Of a stretch of DNA of 7,452 nucleotides, positions 1-6,742 are shown one piece after another. Within the stretch, counting starts at the first letter, position 1, and every line of letters starts with the position of its first letter. The stretch spans positions 1 through 7,452 of the forward strand of contig CAYTFK010000336.1 in assembly GCA_964436865.1 (NCBI GenBank), read 5' to 3'. This DNA is from JAXGPP01 sp964436865. Its GTDB lineage: Bacteria; Planctomycetota; Planctomycetia; Pirellulales; Thermoguttaceae. The notes under the pieces are model-generated. The model saw only the letters and a list, made by a program, of their open reading frames with translations, made no database searches and was not told where the DNA came from. A program made the translations under genes and the position numbers.

Positions 1-1283
1 ACCTCATGGAGATCCCCAACCTGCGGCAGAAGGCGACTGCCATCATGGGCCACAAAATGGGAAAGTGGTTCCTCGGGCTGGAGCCTCCCGAAGACCCCTT
101 CCTGCCCGAGCGCAACCAGGTCCTCTTCGCGCTCTATTCGGTGGCCGCCGTGGTCTACCGCTGGTTCGTCATGCTGTCGATCATGTACTTCCTGTACAAG
201 GTGTTCGAACCGTACGGGTTGAAAATCATCGGCCAGGCGATCATCGCCATGTCGCTCTGGGGCCTGATCGTCATGCCGTTCGTGAAGCTCTACAAGTTCC
301 TTTCGATTCCCGGGAGACTGGACAAAGTGAAAAAGCCCCGCATGTACGCCACGCTGGCCGGGGCGGCGGCGCTCGTGGCGGCCTTTCTGCTGGTGCCGCT
401 CCCCTTCAGCGTCATGGCCCCGCTCGAACTGCAGGGCCGCTTGTCCGACACCGACCAGATCCACATCCAGGTACCCGGCACGCTCGAAGAAGTCCTCGTC
501 CGGCCCGGCCAGGTAGTGGCCAAGGACCAGGTGCTCGCCCGACTGAGCAACATCGATCTCGACATCCAGATCCGCGAACTCGAACGCCAGCGCAACCAAT
601 ACCGCAGCCACCTCGAAAGCCTCGAACGGCGGAAGTTCATCGATCCGCAGGCCGCCTCTCAGGTGCCCGAGGTAACGCGGGCCTACGAGGCCCTCGAAGA
701 ACAGCTCAAAGCCAAACTCGCCGACCGCCAGCGGCTGGAACTGGTCGCCACGCGCGACGGCACCGTCCTGCCCCCGCCTTGGAAGCCCGATAAGGGCGAA
801 GACCCCGACGGTCAATTGCCCACCTGGACGGGCACGCCGCTCGAGGATCGCAATCGCGGAGCCTACCTGCAACTGAGCGATATGTTCTGCCAGATCGGCG
901 ATCCGCAGAAATTGCAGGCCGATCTGGTGATCGACCAGGCCGATATCGACTTCGTCCGCCCCGGCCTCAAGGTCGAAATCAAGCTCGACGAACTCCCGCA
1001 CCATGTCTTCCACGGCACGATCCGCGACATCGCCACCGAAGCCATGAAGGCGGCCTCGCCGCGACTGGCGAGCAAGGCCGGCGGCCCCGTCGCCACCCAG
1101 ACCGACGAGTCCGGCATTGAACGGCCGCAGAGCACCTCCTACCAGGCCCACGTCGACATCGACGATCCCGACGGCCTGATGCGCCTCGGTGTTCGCGGGC
1201 AAGCGAAGATCCACTCCGACTGGCAGACGCTCGCCAGCCGCACTTGGCGGTTCATCACCCAGACCTTCAACTTCAAGCTGTAA
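1..1283 (+). CDS. M50-type peptide zinc metalloprotease / HlyD-like adaptor fusion, 3' part only (5' end off the window)
   Basis: This is the C-terminal part of a membrane protein in which an M50 (site-2-protease-like) domain is followed by a HlyD/biotinyl-lipoyl adaptor. The reading frame is open to base 1. The ATG at base 6 is very likely an internal Met: the LMEIPNLRQK stretch matches the conserved sequence that follows the NPLLRxDGYY region in this family, so the HExxH catalytic part is missing only because of the window edge. Counting from that Met, hydrophobic segments lie near residues 38-68, 72-98 and 115-140. A lipoyl-like hairpin follows at about 152-182 (VPGTLEEVLVRPGQVVAKDQ), then a coiled-coil-prone stretch at about 183-248, a return beta region at 249-345, and a C-terminal barrel ending in FNFKL. 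Family members are thought to handle or export peptides across the inner membrane; the substrate here is unknown. The gene is separated from korA by about 260 bases and is probably not co-transcribed with it. Confidence 0.82.
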   Translation, partial: LMEIPNLRQKATAIMGHKMGKWFLGLEPPEDPFLPERNQVLFALYSVAAVVYRWFVMLSIMYFLYKVFEPYGLKIIGQAIIAMSLWGLIVMPFVKLYKFLSIPGRLDKVKKPRMYATLAGAAALVAAFLLVPLPFSVMAPLELQGRLSDTDQIHIQVPGTLEEVLVRPGQVVAKDQVLARLSNIDLDIQIRELERQRNQYRSHLESLERRKFIDPQAASQVPEVTRAYEALEEQLKAKLADRQRLELVATRDGTVLPPPWKPDKGEDPDGQLPTWTGTPLEDRNRGAYLQLSDMFCQIGDPQKLQADLVIDQADIDFVRPGLKVEIKLDELPHHVFHGTIRDIATEAMKAASPRLASKAGGPVATQTDESGIERPQSTSYQAHVDIDDPDGLMRLGVRGQAKIHSDWQTLASRTWRFITQTFNFKL

Positions 1284-1341
1284 TCCGCAACGTTGCTAAC
1301 GCGGACCGACTCTGGCCTTCTCGCCATTGCGGCGGTATAAT

Positions 1342-1373
1342 AACATTACTATGTTTGCCATCATAGTAATGTT
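1342..1373. repeat. Perfect 12-bp AT-rich inverted repeat with 8-base spacer
   Basis: AACATTACTATG at 1342-1353 is the exact reverse complement of CATAGTAATGTT at 1362-1373, with the spacer TTTGCCAT between them. A TATAAT hexamer lies immediately to the left, at 1336-1341. The stem has only three G/C pairs out of twelve, and the run of T after it is just four bases, two of them inside the stem, so it is a poor intrinsic terminator for the upstream gene. A two-fold-symmetric operator beside a promoter is an equally good or better reading. Much lower GC than its surroundings makes it stand out. Its function is not established. Confidence 0.75.
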
Positions 1374-1441
1374 TTAGCCCAAAGCACGACGATTTTCGCT
1401 GGTCTCCGGCTTTTCTTGCGACCGATTACAACGTTTATCAC

Positions 1442-1450
1442 TGTCATAAT
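1442..1450 (+). promoter_or_regulatory. Candidate extended -10 promoter for korA, inside a short dyad
   Basis: TGTCATAAT fits an extended -10 element (TGn followed by CATAAT, five of six matches to TATAAT). Transcription would start near 1456, leaving a leader of roughly 85 bases before the korA ATG at 1543. No good -35 hexamer lies at the right spacing, which extended -10 promoters can tolerate. The same bases are part of a dyad, TGTCA (1442-1446), four bases, TGACA (1451-1455), so a symmetric regulator could bind over the promoter. The TTGACA at 1450-1455 could instead be a -35 with TACACT at 1475-1480, but the 19-base spacer is long. Planctomycete promoters are poorly defined, so confidence is low. 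Confidence 0.3.
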
Positions 1451-1542
1451 TGACACTATTCTGGACATCCGCCGTACACTTCTTCTGGAAGTCAGGCTAC
1501 TGTGCCAGCCAAGCCCATGCCAACGGATGGAGCCCTGAACCC

Positions 1543-3411
1543 ATGGATCAGCACCAACCGGCCACCGCCGTTGTCCGCCCCAAACCCGCCGTCCCTCTCG
1601 AGGCCGCCACGGTGCGGTTCTGCGGCGACTCGGGCGACGGCATGCAGTTGGCTGGAACTCAGTTGAGCAACACCTCAGCCCTGGTCGGCAACGATATCGC
1701 CACCTTCCCCGACTTCCCGGCCGAAATCCGCGCCCCGCGCGGCACGAAGGCCGGCGTGAGCGGCTTTCAAATCCACTTCGCCAGCCGCGAAATCTTCACG
1801 CCGGGCGATCGCCTCGACGCCCTCGTCTGCATGAACGCCGCGGCACTCGTTACCAACCTCAACGATCTCGCCCCCGGCGGAATTCTGATCGTTGACAGCG
1901 ACGGCTTCGGCAAACGCGACCTCGACCTCGCAGGCTGCAAGTCGGACCCGCTCCTCGACGAACGACTGAGCCGCTACCAGGTCTTCAAGGTGGAGATGAC
2001 CAGGCTCACCCGATTGGCTGTCAAGGAGACGGGCCTCAGCACCAAAGATGCCGACCGGTGCCGCAACTTCTTCGCCATGGGACTCGTGTTCTGGCTCTAC
2101 GACCGCCCCTTGGAGCCGACCGAGCGTTTCATCCTCGACAAGTTTGGCCGCCGGCCGACCTTGGCTGAGGCCAACCGCCGCGCGCTTCACGCCGGCTACA
2201 ATTACGGCGTCACCACCGAGGCGATGGCCGCTCGCTATTCGGTCGATCCGGCGCGGCTTCGCCCGGGAACCTACCGCAATATCACGGGCAATCAGGCGCT
2301 GGCCTGGGGCCTCCTGGCGGCTGCCAAATTGAGCGGCTGCCCGCTCTTCTACGGCACTTATCCCATCACGCCCGCCAGCGATATCCTCCACGAACTCTCG
2401 CGCCTCAAAAAGTTCGGCGTGCGGACATTTCAGGCCGAGGACGAGATTGCCGCCGTCACCTCCTGCATCGGAGCGGCCTTCGGCGGCGCGATGGCGGTGA
2501 CCGGATCGAGCGGCCCGGGCATCGCGCTGAAGGCCGAGGCGATGGGCCTCGGCGTCATGACCGAGCTTCCCCTGATTATCATCAACGTGCAACGCGCAGG
2601 CCCCAGCACGGGCATGCCCACGAAGACCGAGCAGGCCGACCTGAACATGGCCCTATTCGGCCGCCACGGCGAATGCCCGCTTCCGGTGCTCGCCGCGCGC
2701 AGCCCCGCCGATTGCTTCGACGTCGCCCGCGAGGCATGGCGGATCGCCACCGCCTACATGACTCCCGTCATCGTGCTCAGCGATGCCTACGTGGCGAACG
2801 GTTCCGAGCCCTGGCGGATCCCCGACCTCCGCGATCTCGCCCCGATCGCCGTCGAACATCCCCAAGGCATCGACGACGGTGCCGAGTTCCAGCCCTATGC
2901 CCGCAATGAACGGCTCGCGCGTCCGTGGGCCCTCCCGGGTACCCCGGGCCTGATGCATCGCCTCGGCGGACTTGAGAAGCAGAACGGTTCGGGCGCGGTG
3001 AGCTACGATCCCGAGAACCACCAATACATGGTCCAACTCCGCGCCCGGAAGATCGACGGCATCGCCCGCGACATCCCCGCCCAGACCGTCGACGGCCCGG
3101 CGAGCGGACGCCTGCTGGTTGTCGGCTGGGGCGGAACCTACGGCGCGTTGGCTACCGCGGTCCGCCGCATGTGGGAGCGCGGCGAGTCCGTCGCCCACCT
3201 CCACCTGCGCCACCTTCATCCTTTGCCCGCCGACCTGGGAGAGATCCTGTCGCGCTACGACCGGGTGCTGGTCGCCGAACTGAACACCGGCCAGCTCCGC
3301 GCCCTGCTCCGCAGTCGGTACCTCGTCGATGCTCAAGGACTCAACAAGATCACCGGCCGCCCGTTCGCCGTCGCCGAGGTCGTCGAGGGAATCCAAGAAG
3401 CCCTGGTCTGA
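1543..3411 (+). CDS. korA: 2-oxoacid (probably 2-oxoglutarate):ferredoxin oxidoreductase, fused gamma-alpha subunit
   Basis: The 622-residue product is the large subunit of a two-subunit 2-oxoacid:ferredoxin oxidoreductase, which oxidatively decarboxylates a 2-oxoacid such as 2-oxoglutarate to acyl-CoA and CO2 and reduces ferredoxin in the cytoplasm. Residues about 22-190 form the gamma domain (VRFCGDSGDGMQLAG near 24-38, PAEIRAPRGT near 59-68). The alpha pyrimidine-binding domain starts near 246 (GNQALAWGLLAA), with the hallmark YPITPAS at 273-279 and GPSTGMPTKTEQADL at 353-367. The C-terminal domain has LLVVGWGGTYGA at 524-535. The length is normal for the fused KorA class. I chose ATG 1543 because the gamma domain begins soon after it and GGATGGAG lies about ten bases upstream; a TTG at 1450 would add 31 residues that do not look like the family. 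korB follows 55 bases later. 2-Oxoglutarate specificity is inferred from the subunit class; a broad-range 2-oxoacid enzyme is possible. Confidence 0.93.
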   Translation: MDQHQPATAVVRPKPAVPLEAATVRFCGDSGDGMQLAGTQLSNTSALVGNDIATFPDFPAEIRAPRGTKAGVSGFQIHFASREIFTPGDRLDALVCMNAAALVTNLNDLAPGGILIVDSDGFGKRDLDLAGCKSDPLLDERLSRYQVFKVEMTRLTRLAVKETGLSTKDADRCRNFFAMGLVFWLYDRPLEPTERFILDKFGRRPTLAEANRRALHAGYNYGVTTEAMAARYSVDPARLRPGTYRNITGNQALAWGLLAAAKLSGCPLFYGTYPITPASDILHELSRLKKFGVRTFQAEDEIAAVTSCIGAAFGGAMAVTGSSGPGIALKAEAMGLGVMTELPLIIINVQRAGPSTGMPTKTEQADLNMALFGRHGECPLPVLAARSPADCFDVAREAWRIATAYMTPVIVLSDAYVANGSEPWRIPDLRDLAPIAVEHPQGIDDGAEFQPYARNERLARPWALPGTPGLMHRLGGLEKQNGSGAVSYDPENHQYMVQLRARKIDGIARDIPAQTVDGPASGRLLVVGWGGTYGALATAVRRMWERGESVAHLHLRHLHPLPADLGEILSRYDRVLVAELNTGQLRALLRSRYLVDAQGLNKITGRPFAVAEVVEGIQEALV

Positions 3412-3466
3412 TCCGTCGGCCGTGCCCCGCCGCCATTCCGCAGTTCATACCCTGCCGCAATTCGCC

Positions 3467-4495
3467 ATGATCACCCAAGCGTCTGCCGACCCCAAGCCCC
3501 TCTCCGCCAACGACTTCGCCAGCGACCAGGACGTCCGCTGGTGCCCGGGGTGCGGCGACTACGCCATCCTCGCCCAGATGAAGAAGACGCTCGCCGCGCT
3601 CGGCATCCCGCGCGAGAAGCTCGTGTTCGTCTCCGGGATCGGCTGCTCGAGCCGCTTCCCCTACTACATGAACACCTACGGCATGCATTCGATCCACGGC
3701 CGCGCGCCGGCGGTGGCCACGGGCTTGAAAACGGTGCGGCCCGACCTCTCGGTGTGGGTGATCACCGGCGACGGCGACGCCCTGAGCATCGGCGGCAACC
3801 ACCTCATCCACGCCATCCGCCGCAATCTCGATATCAACATCATCCTCTTCAACAACCGCATCTACGGCCTCACCAAGGGGCAGTACTCGCCCACCTCCCC
3901 GCTGGGCAAGATCACCAAGAGCACGCCCGCCGGCTCGCTCGACAATCCCTTGAGCGCGCTCTCGCTGGCCATCGGCTGCGAGGCCACGTTCGTCGCCCGC
4001 ACCGTCGACGTCTACCAGACGCACCTCGCAACGACCTTGCGGCGGGCCGCCGAGCACCGCGGCACCTCGTTCGTCGAGGTCTACCAGAACTGCGTCGTGT
4101 TCTACGACGGCGCATTCGAATACGCCCAGGCCAAGGACACGCGGGCCGACACGGTGCTGGAACTGGAGCACGGAAAGCCCCTCGTCTTCGGCAAGAACCG
4201 CGACAAAGGCATCCGCCTCAACGGACTCGTGCCCGAGGTCGTCGCCGTCGACGGCAACTCGGAGGATCCCGGCCTCCTGGTGCACGACGAGCATGCTGCC
4301 GAACCGAGCCTGGCGTACCTCTTGAGCCGTCTCCGCCAGCCCGATTTCCCCGAAGTGATCGGCGTCTTGCGCGACGTCCAACGGCCGATCTACGACGAGC
4401 AGCTTAACGGCCAGATCACGCGTGCCGTCGCCGCCGAGGGCGAAGGCGATCTCGATGAGTTGTTCCACTCCGGCGAAACGTGGACTGTGGCATAG
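3467..4495 (+). CDS. korB: 2-oxoacid (probably 2-oxoglutarate):ferredoxin oxidoreductase, beta subunit (TPP and Fe-S)
   Basis: The 342-residue product is the thiamine-diphosphate subunit that pairs with KorA. WCPGCGDYAIL at 25-35 is the family opening. The TPP/magnesium motif runs from GDGD at 101-104 to NN at 129-130, followed by YGLTKGQYSPTS at 133-144. Cys26, Cys29, Cys60 (GIGCSSR) and Cys209 (YQNCVVF) fall where the four ligands of the single [4Fe-4S] cluster sit in archaeal 2-oxoacid:ferredoxin oxidoreductases. The start is ATG 3467 because the in-frame ATG at 3329 lies inside korA and adds 46 residues of low-complexity shadow translation. No Shine-Dalgarno is visible before 3467; the 55-base gap and shared strand suggest an operon and perhaps coupled translation. 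No delta (two-cluster ferredoxin) subunit is nearby, as expected for the two-subunit type. The last codons and stop lie in a short direct repeat tied to the downstream repeat cluster. Confidence 0.94.
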   Translation: MITQASADPKPLSANDFASDQDVRWCPGCGDYAILAQMKKTLAALGIPREKLVFVSGIGCSSRFPYYMNTYGMHSIHGRAPAVATGLKTVRPDLSVWVITGDGDALSIGGNHLIHAIRRNLDINIILFNNRIYGLTKGQYSPTSPLGKITKSTPAGSLDNPLSALSLAIGCEATFVARTVDVYQTHLATTLRRAAEHRGTSFVEVYQNCVVFYDGAFEYAQAKDTRADTVLELEHGKPLVFGKNRDKGIRLNGLVPEVVAVDGNSEDPGLLVHDEHAAEPSLAYLLSRLRQPDFPEVIGVLRDVQRPIYDEQLNGQITRAVAAEGEGDLDELFHSGETWTVA

Positions 4496-4523
4496 CCCGG
4501 CCGGGGACTGTGGCGCCCGGCCT
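4482..4523. repeat. Short degenerate tandem repeat across the korB stop codon
   Basis: GGACTGTGGC occurs at 4482-4491 and again at 4505-4514, each followed by a similar tail (catAGCCCGGCCGG and GCCCGGCCTGG), so the two units differ mainly by a three-base insertion. The korB stop TAG (4493-4495) lies in the first unit. GGGGACTG at 4503-4510 resembles the left end of the 74-bp elements just downstream, so this may be a decayed or partial copy of that family, or local slippage duplication. Confidence 0.5.
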
Positions 4524-4597
4524 GGGGACTGGTCCATTTTTCGGCGCGAAACCGCATTCGGCCGGCAGATCCCGCCCGAAAACATGGACCTGTCCCC
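4524..4597. repeat. 74-bp inverted-repeat element, copy 1 (REP/MITE-like)
   Basis: The element begins GGGGACTGGTCCAT and ends ATGGACCTGTCCCC. The left arm (about 21 bases, through TTTTCGG at 4538-4544) pairs with the right arm (CCGAAAA onward, from 4576) with one mismatch at the seventh base and one bulged base, leaving a loop of about 31 bases. It lies between the convergent ends of korB and the parvulin-like gene, a usual place for REP-type elements. A transcript from either side could fold into a long hairpin that protects 3' ends or helps termination, although no U-tract follows. No transposase is present. It may belong to a REP family mobilised in trans by a RAYT-type transposase, which is inference. 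Confidence 0.8.
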
Positions 4598-4611
4598 TTG
4601 GGTTGCACTCG

Positions 4612-4685
4612 GGGGACTGGTCCAATTTTCGGCTCAACAGCCCATTTGGCGTGCAGGCGTCGCCCGAAAACATGGACCTGTCCCC
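4612..4685. repeat. 74-bp inverted-repeat element, copy 2 (REP/MITE-like)
   Basis: This copy has exactly the same length and orientation as copy 1, 88 bases downstream start to start. By hand alignment the two match at about 61 of 74 positions. The last 24 bases are identical and the first 22 differ at one base (A for T at position 14); nearly all other differences are in the central loop (positions 23-50). Conserved arms with a drifting centre point to selection on, or mobilisation through, the arms. It ends 21 bases before the stop codon of the minus-strand gene, so that gene's 3' end would also carry the hairpin. Confidence 0.8.
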
Positions 4686-4706
4686 TTCCGTCGCACAGCC
4701 GGCTGC

Positions 4707-6623
4707 CTACCGCGTGATCGGCTGAGTGCCGGCCGCAGGCTTGGCTGCCGCCCGTGCGGGTGAACGGCTCGTACCGGCAAGGAAGTTGTCGATCGTGGCC
4801 TGCTCCTGCAGCCGTTGGAAATGGTCCGCCATCGCCAGCCGCTGCTTCTTCTCGAATACGTCCTTGTGGATGTACTCGCGCACTTCGGCCAGCGTGATGT
4901 TGTCCGGTGTGGTATAGCCCTCGCAGAACAATACCACGTACTGCTCTCGGCCCACCTGGATGATTTCCGACAGCTCACCCGGCTTGAGCGCAAAAGCCTT
5001 GCTCTCCAGGACTGGCTGACCGCCGTGCTTCTGGATCGGCGGCACTTCGCCGCGCAGCGAACGGCTGCTGGCCTCCGCCGAATACTGCTCGGCCAGATCG
5101 CCGAAGTATTCGACCGTCGGATTCTTGCGCGCCATCTCCCAGACCTGCTGGGCGCGGCGGAGGTCGCTGAACACAATGGCCCGGCAGCGGACGCGCGGGC
5201 CGAAATTGGCCTCAAATCCCTTCTGGATGTCTTCCTCGGTCACCTGCACCGAGTCGCCTACCAGCTTCTTCAGCGCCACCGTCGGCCAGACGGCGTCGCT
5301 GCGATAGACGGCTTCCGAAACCCCTTGCTGCTCGGTCACCATTTTCAGCCACGCCTCGACGTCGGGCGAGCCGTCGGCACGCGCCTTGACGAACAGCGCC
5401 GCGGCTCGGGCGATCTCCGCGTCCAGGTCGGCCTCGGTGATCGTGATCTTGCGCCGCTGGCACTCCTGATCGATGAGCTGCCGGTTGATCAGTCCTTCCA
5501 GCACCTCCTCGCCGTGGCGCTGGATGCAGAATTCGGCCAGCTCCCGGCTCTGGATCGCCGCGCCATTGATCGTCGCGGCCACGCCCGGCATTTGTCGGCT
5601 CTTGGCCGGATCGCCGTAGATGTTCTCGACCTTGGCCGCCTTCTGCAGCTCGTCGAAAATGTTGCTGGCTACATCGCGCATCTTCCGGTCGCGGACGATC
5701 TCGGCGAGATACAGCTTCGCCCGTTCAAATGGCACCTCGCGCGGCGGGATGATCTCCTCGCACTTCAGGATCGCGTACTGGTTGCCCACCTTGATCACTG
5801 GCGAGACCTCGTCCTTCTTGAGCGCAAACGCGGCGTCCTCGATCTCCCGGGCGCCCATGTAGCGGCGGATCGGCTGGATGAGCCCGTTGGCGCTGGCGCT
5901 GGGGGCGTCCACCGAATGGGTGCGGGCGAGCTTCCCGAACTCGTCGGGTTTGGCGGCCGCCTCGGCGCGGATTTCCGCCGCTTTCTTTGCATCGTCGCAG
6001 ACGATCAAACGGCACTTCACTGCCTCGCCGTATTGCGACTTGTACTCCTGCTGCAATTCGGCGTCGCTGACCTCCAGCCTCGCGCCAGCCAGCTTCCGCA
6101 GGGCCAGCGTCGGCCAAATGATGTCGTCGGCATACTGCTGGGCGTTGATTCCCCGCTCGTCCTTGAGCATCTTCAGCCACTGATCCACCGGGAGGCTGAA
6201 CCGCTTCGACATCCGCTCGATCTCGGCGTTCACCTCGTCGCGGCTTACCGTCACGCCGCGGCGCTTGCATTCCTGGGCGATAAGGTGCTTGTTGACCACC
6301 TTCTCCAGGACTTCGCTGCCGTAATGGCTGAGGCACTCCGCGGCCAGTTGCTGGCGCGTGATCTGCCGCCCGTTGACCGCCGCTACCGGGTCGAGCACTG
6401 GCTCGCCGGCCGCCGGCGCGGCGGCCACCGCAGGGGCCGTTTTGGCGGCTGTAGCGGCCTCTCCGGCCGCCGTGGCCTGGGGTTTCGCCGGTTGCGGACC
6501 GAACTTGAGCGGCCCGGCGGCGATCGCCGCCGAACACCAGAGAGCCATGCCGAAGCTCAACAACAGCGACAGCTTGCGTTGCCAAAAGGCGCAAACCGTC
6601 CGGCCGACGACGCGATGGGTCAT
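4707..6623 (-). CDS. Exported double SurA/parvulin-like (PpiC-type) folding factor, probably not an active isomerase
   Basis: The 638-residue product has a signal peptide: a basic start, a hydrophobic core at about 18-35 and a likely cleavage after SAAIAA (residue 36). An Ala/Pro-rich linker (about 38-78) leads to two tandem modules, about 79-335 and 347-616. Each has a SurA-N-like helical part, then a parvulin-like part. The repeat is clear in pairs such as EVLEKVVNKHLIAQECKRR (104-122) with EVLEGLINRQLIDQECQRR (373-391), and WPTLALRKL with WPTVALKKL. The parvulin histidines of the HIL and YHI motifs are replaced in both modules (Leu206, Ala284; Ala482, Val563), so a chaperone role outside the cytoplasm is more likely than prolyl isomerisation. 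The start at 6623 is fixed by GGAGG seven bases upstream and by the signal peptide; a start at 6683 adds 20 unlikely residues. The gene has its own candidate promoter and converges on korB. Confidence 0.85.
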   Translation of the reverse strand: MTHRVVGRTVCAFWQRKLSLLLSFGMALWCSAAIAAGPLKFGPQPAKPQATAAGEAATAAKTAPAVAAAPAAGEPVLDPVAAVNGRQITRQQLAAECLSHYGSEVLEKVVNKHLIAQECKRRGVTVSRDEVNAEIERMSKRFSLPVDQWLKMLKDERGINAQQYADDIIWPTLALRKLAGARLEVSDAELQQEYKSQYGEAVKCRLIVCDDAKKAAEIRAEAAAKPDEFGKLARTHSVDAPSASANGLIQPIRRYMGAREIEDAAFALKKDEVSPVIKVGNQYAILKCEEIIPPREVPFERAKLYLAEIVRDRKMRDVASNIFDELQKAAKVENIYGDPAKSRQMPGVAATINGAAIQSRELAEFCIQRHGEEVLEGLINRQLIDQECQRRKITITEADLDAEIARAAALFVKARADGSPDVEAWLKMVTEQQGVSEAVYRSDAVWPTVALKKLVGDSVQVTEEDIQKGFEANFGPRVRCRAIVFSDLRRAQQVWEMARKNPTVEYFGDLAEQYSAEASSRSLRGEVPPIQKHGGQPVLESKAFALKPGELSEIIQVGREQYVVLFCEGYTTPDNITLAEVREYIHKDVFEKKQRLAMADHFQRLQEQATIDNFLAGTSRSPARAAAKPAAGTQPITR

Positions 6624-6630
6624 TGCGGTT

Positions 6631-6635
6631 CCTCC
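6631..6635 (-). promoter_or_regulatory. Strong Shine-Dalgarno for the parvulin-like gene
   Basis: On the minus strand, GGAGG is followed by the seven bases AACCGCA and then ATG at 6623. It is the best ribosome binding site in the window and decides the start of this gene. Confidence 0.8.
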
Positions 6636-6698
6636 ATAAACCGTGGGCTCGAACGACTCAGGCGCGCAACTCCTGGCGCGCACTTAAGCGGGGCCGGG

Positions 6699-6728
6699 AG
6701 TATAGAAGCAGCCCGGGGGGTGGGTCAA
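6699..6728 (-). promoter_or_regulatory. Sigma70-like promoter for the parvulin-like gene
   Basis: Read on the minus strand, TTGACC (6723-6728) is a five-of-six match to the -35 consensus and TATACT (6699-6704) a five-of-six match to the -10, with an 18-base spacer. Transcription would begin near 6692, giving a leader of about 70 bases that contains the GGAGG. It lies in the 119-base gap after the lipoprotein gene, so the downstream gene can be expressed on its own even if some read-through occurs. Confidence 0.55.
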
Positions 6729-6742
6729 GGCTGTTTCGAAGA

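Noticed and set aside
1287..1296. GCAACGTTGC palindrome just after the M50/HlyD stop
   Set aside because: A single 10-base palindrome without a loop or T-run; not enough to support a terminator or operator.
1450..1542. TTG start at 1450 for korA
   Set aside because: The extra 31 residues are unlike the family, and ATG 1543 has a purine-rich RBS; 1450 also lies within a likely promoter.
1675..2592. Minus-strand open frame opposite korA
   Set aside because: The plus strand carries clear KorA motifs throughout; the antisense product is compositionally biased and has no recognisable domain.
3350..4585. Minus-strand open frame of 411 codons opposite korB
   Set aside because: It mirrors korB, a strongly conserved gene, begins inside the first 74-bp repeat, and encodes a low-complexity Val/Gly/Ala/Asp product typical of shadow frames.
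4524..4685. CRISPR array from the two repeat copies
   Set aside because: There are only two units; each is a long inverted repeat with a variable interior and only 14 bases between them, with no cas genes, so repeat and spacer sizes do not fit.
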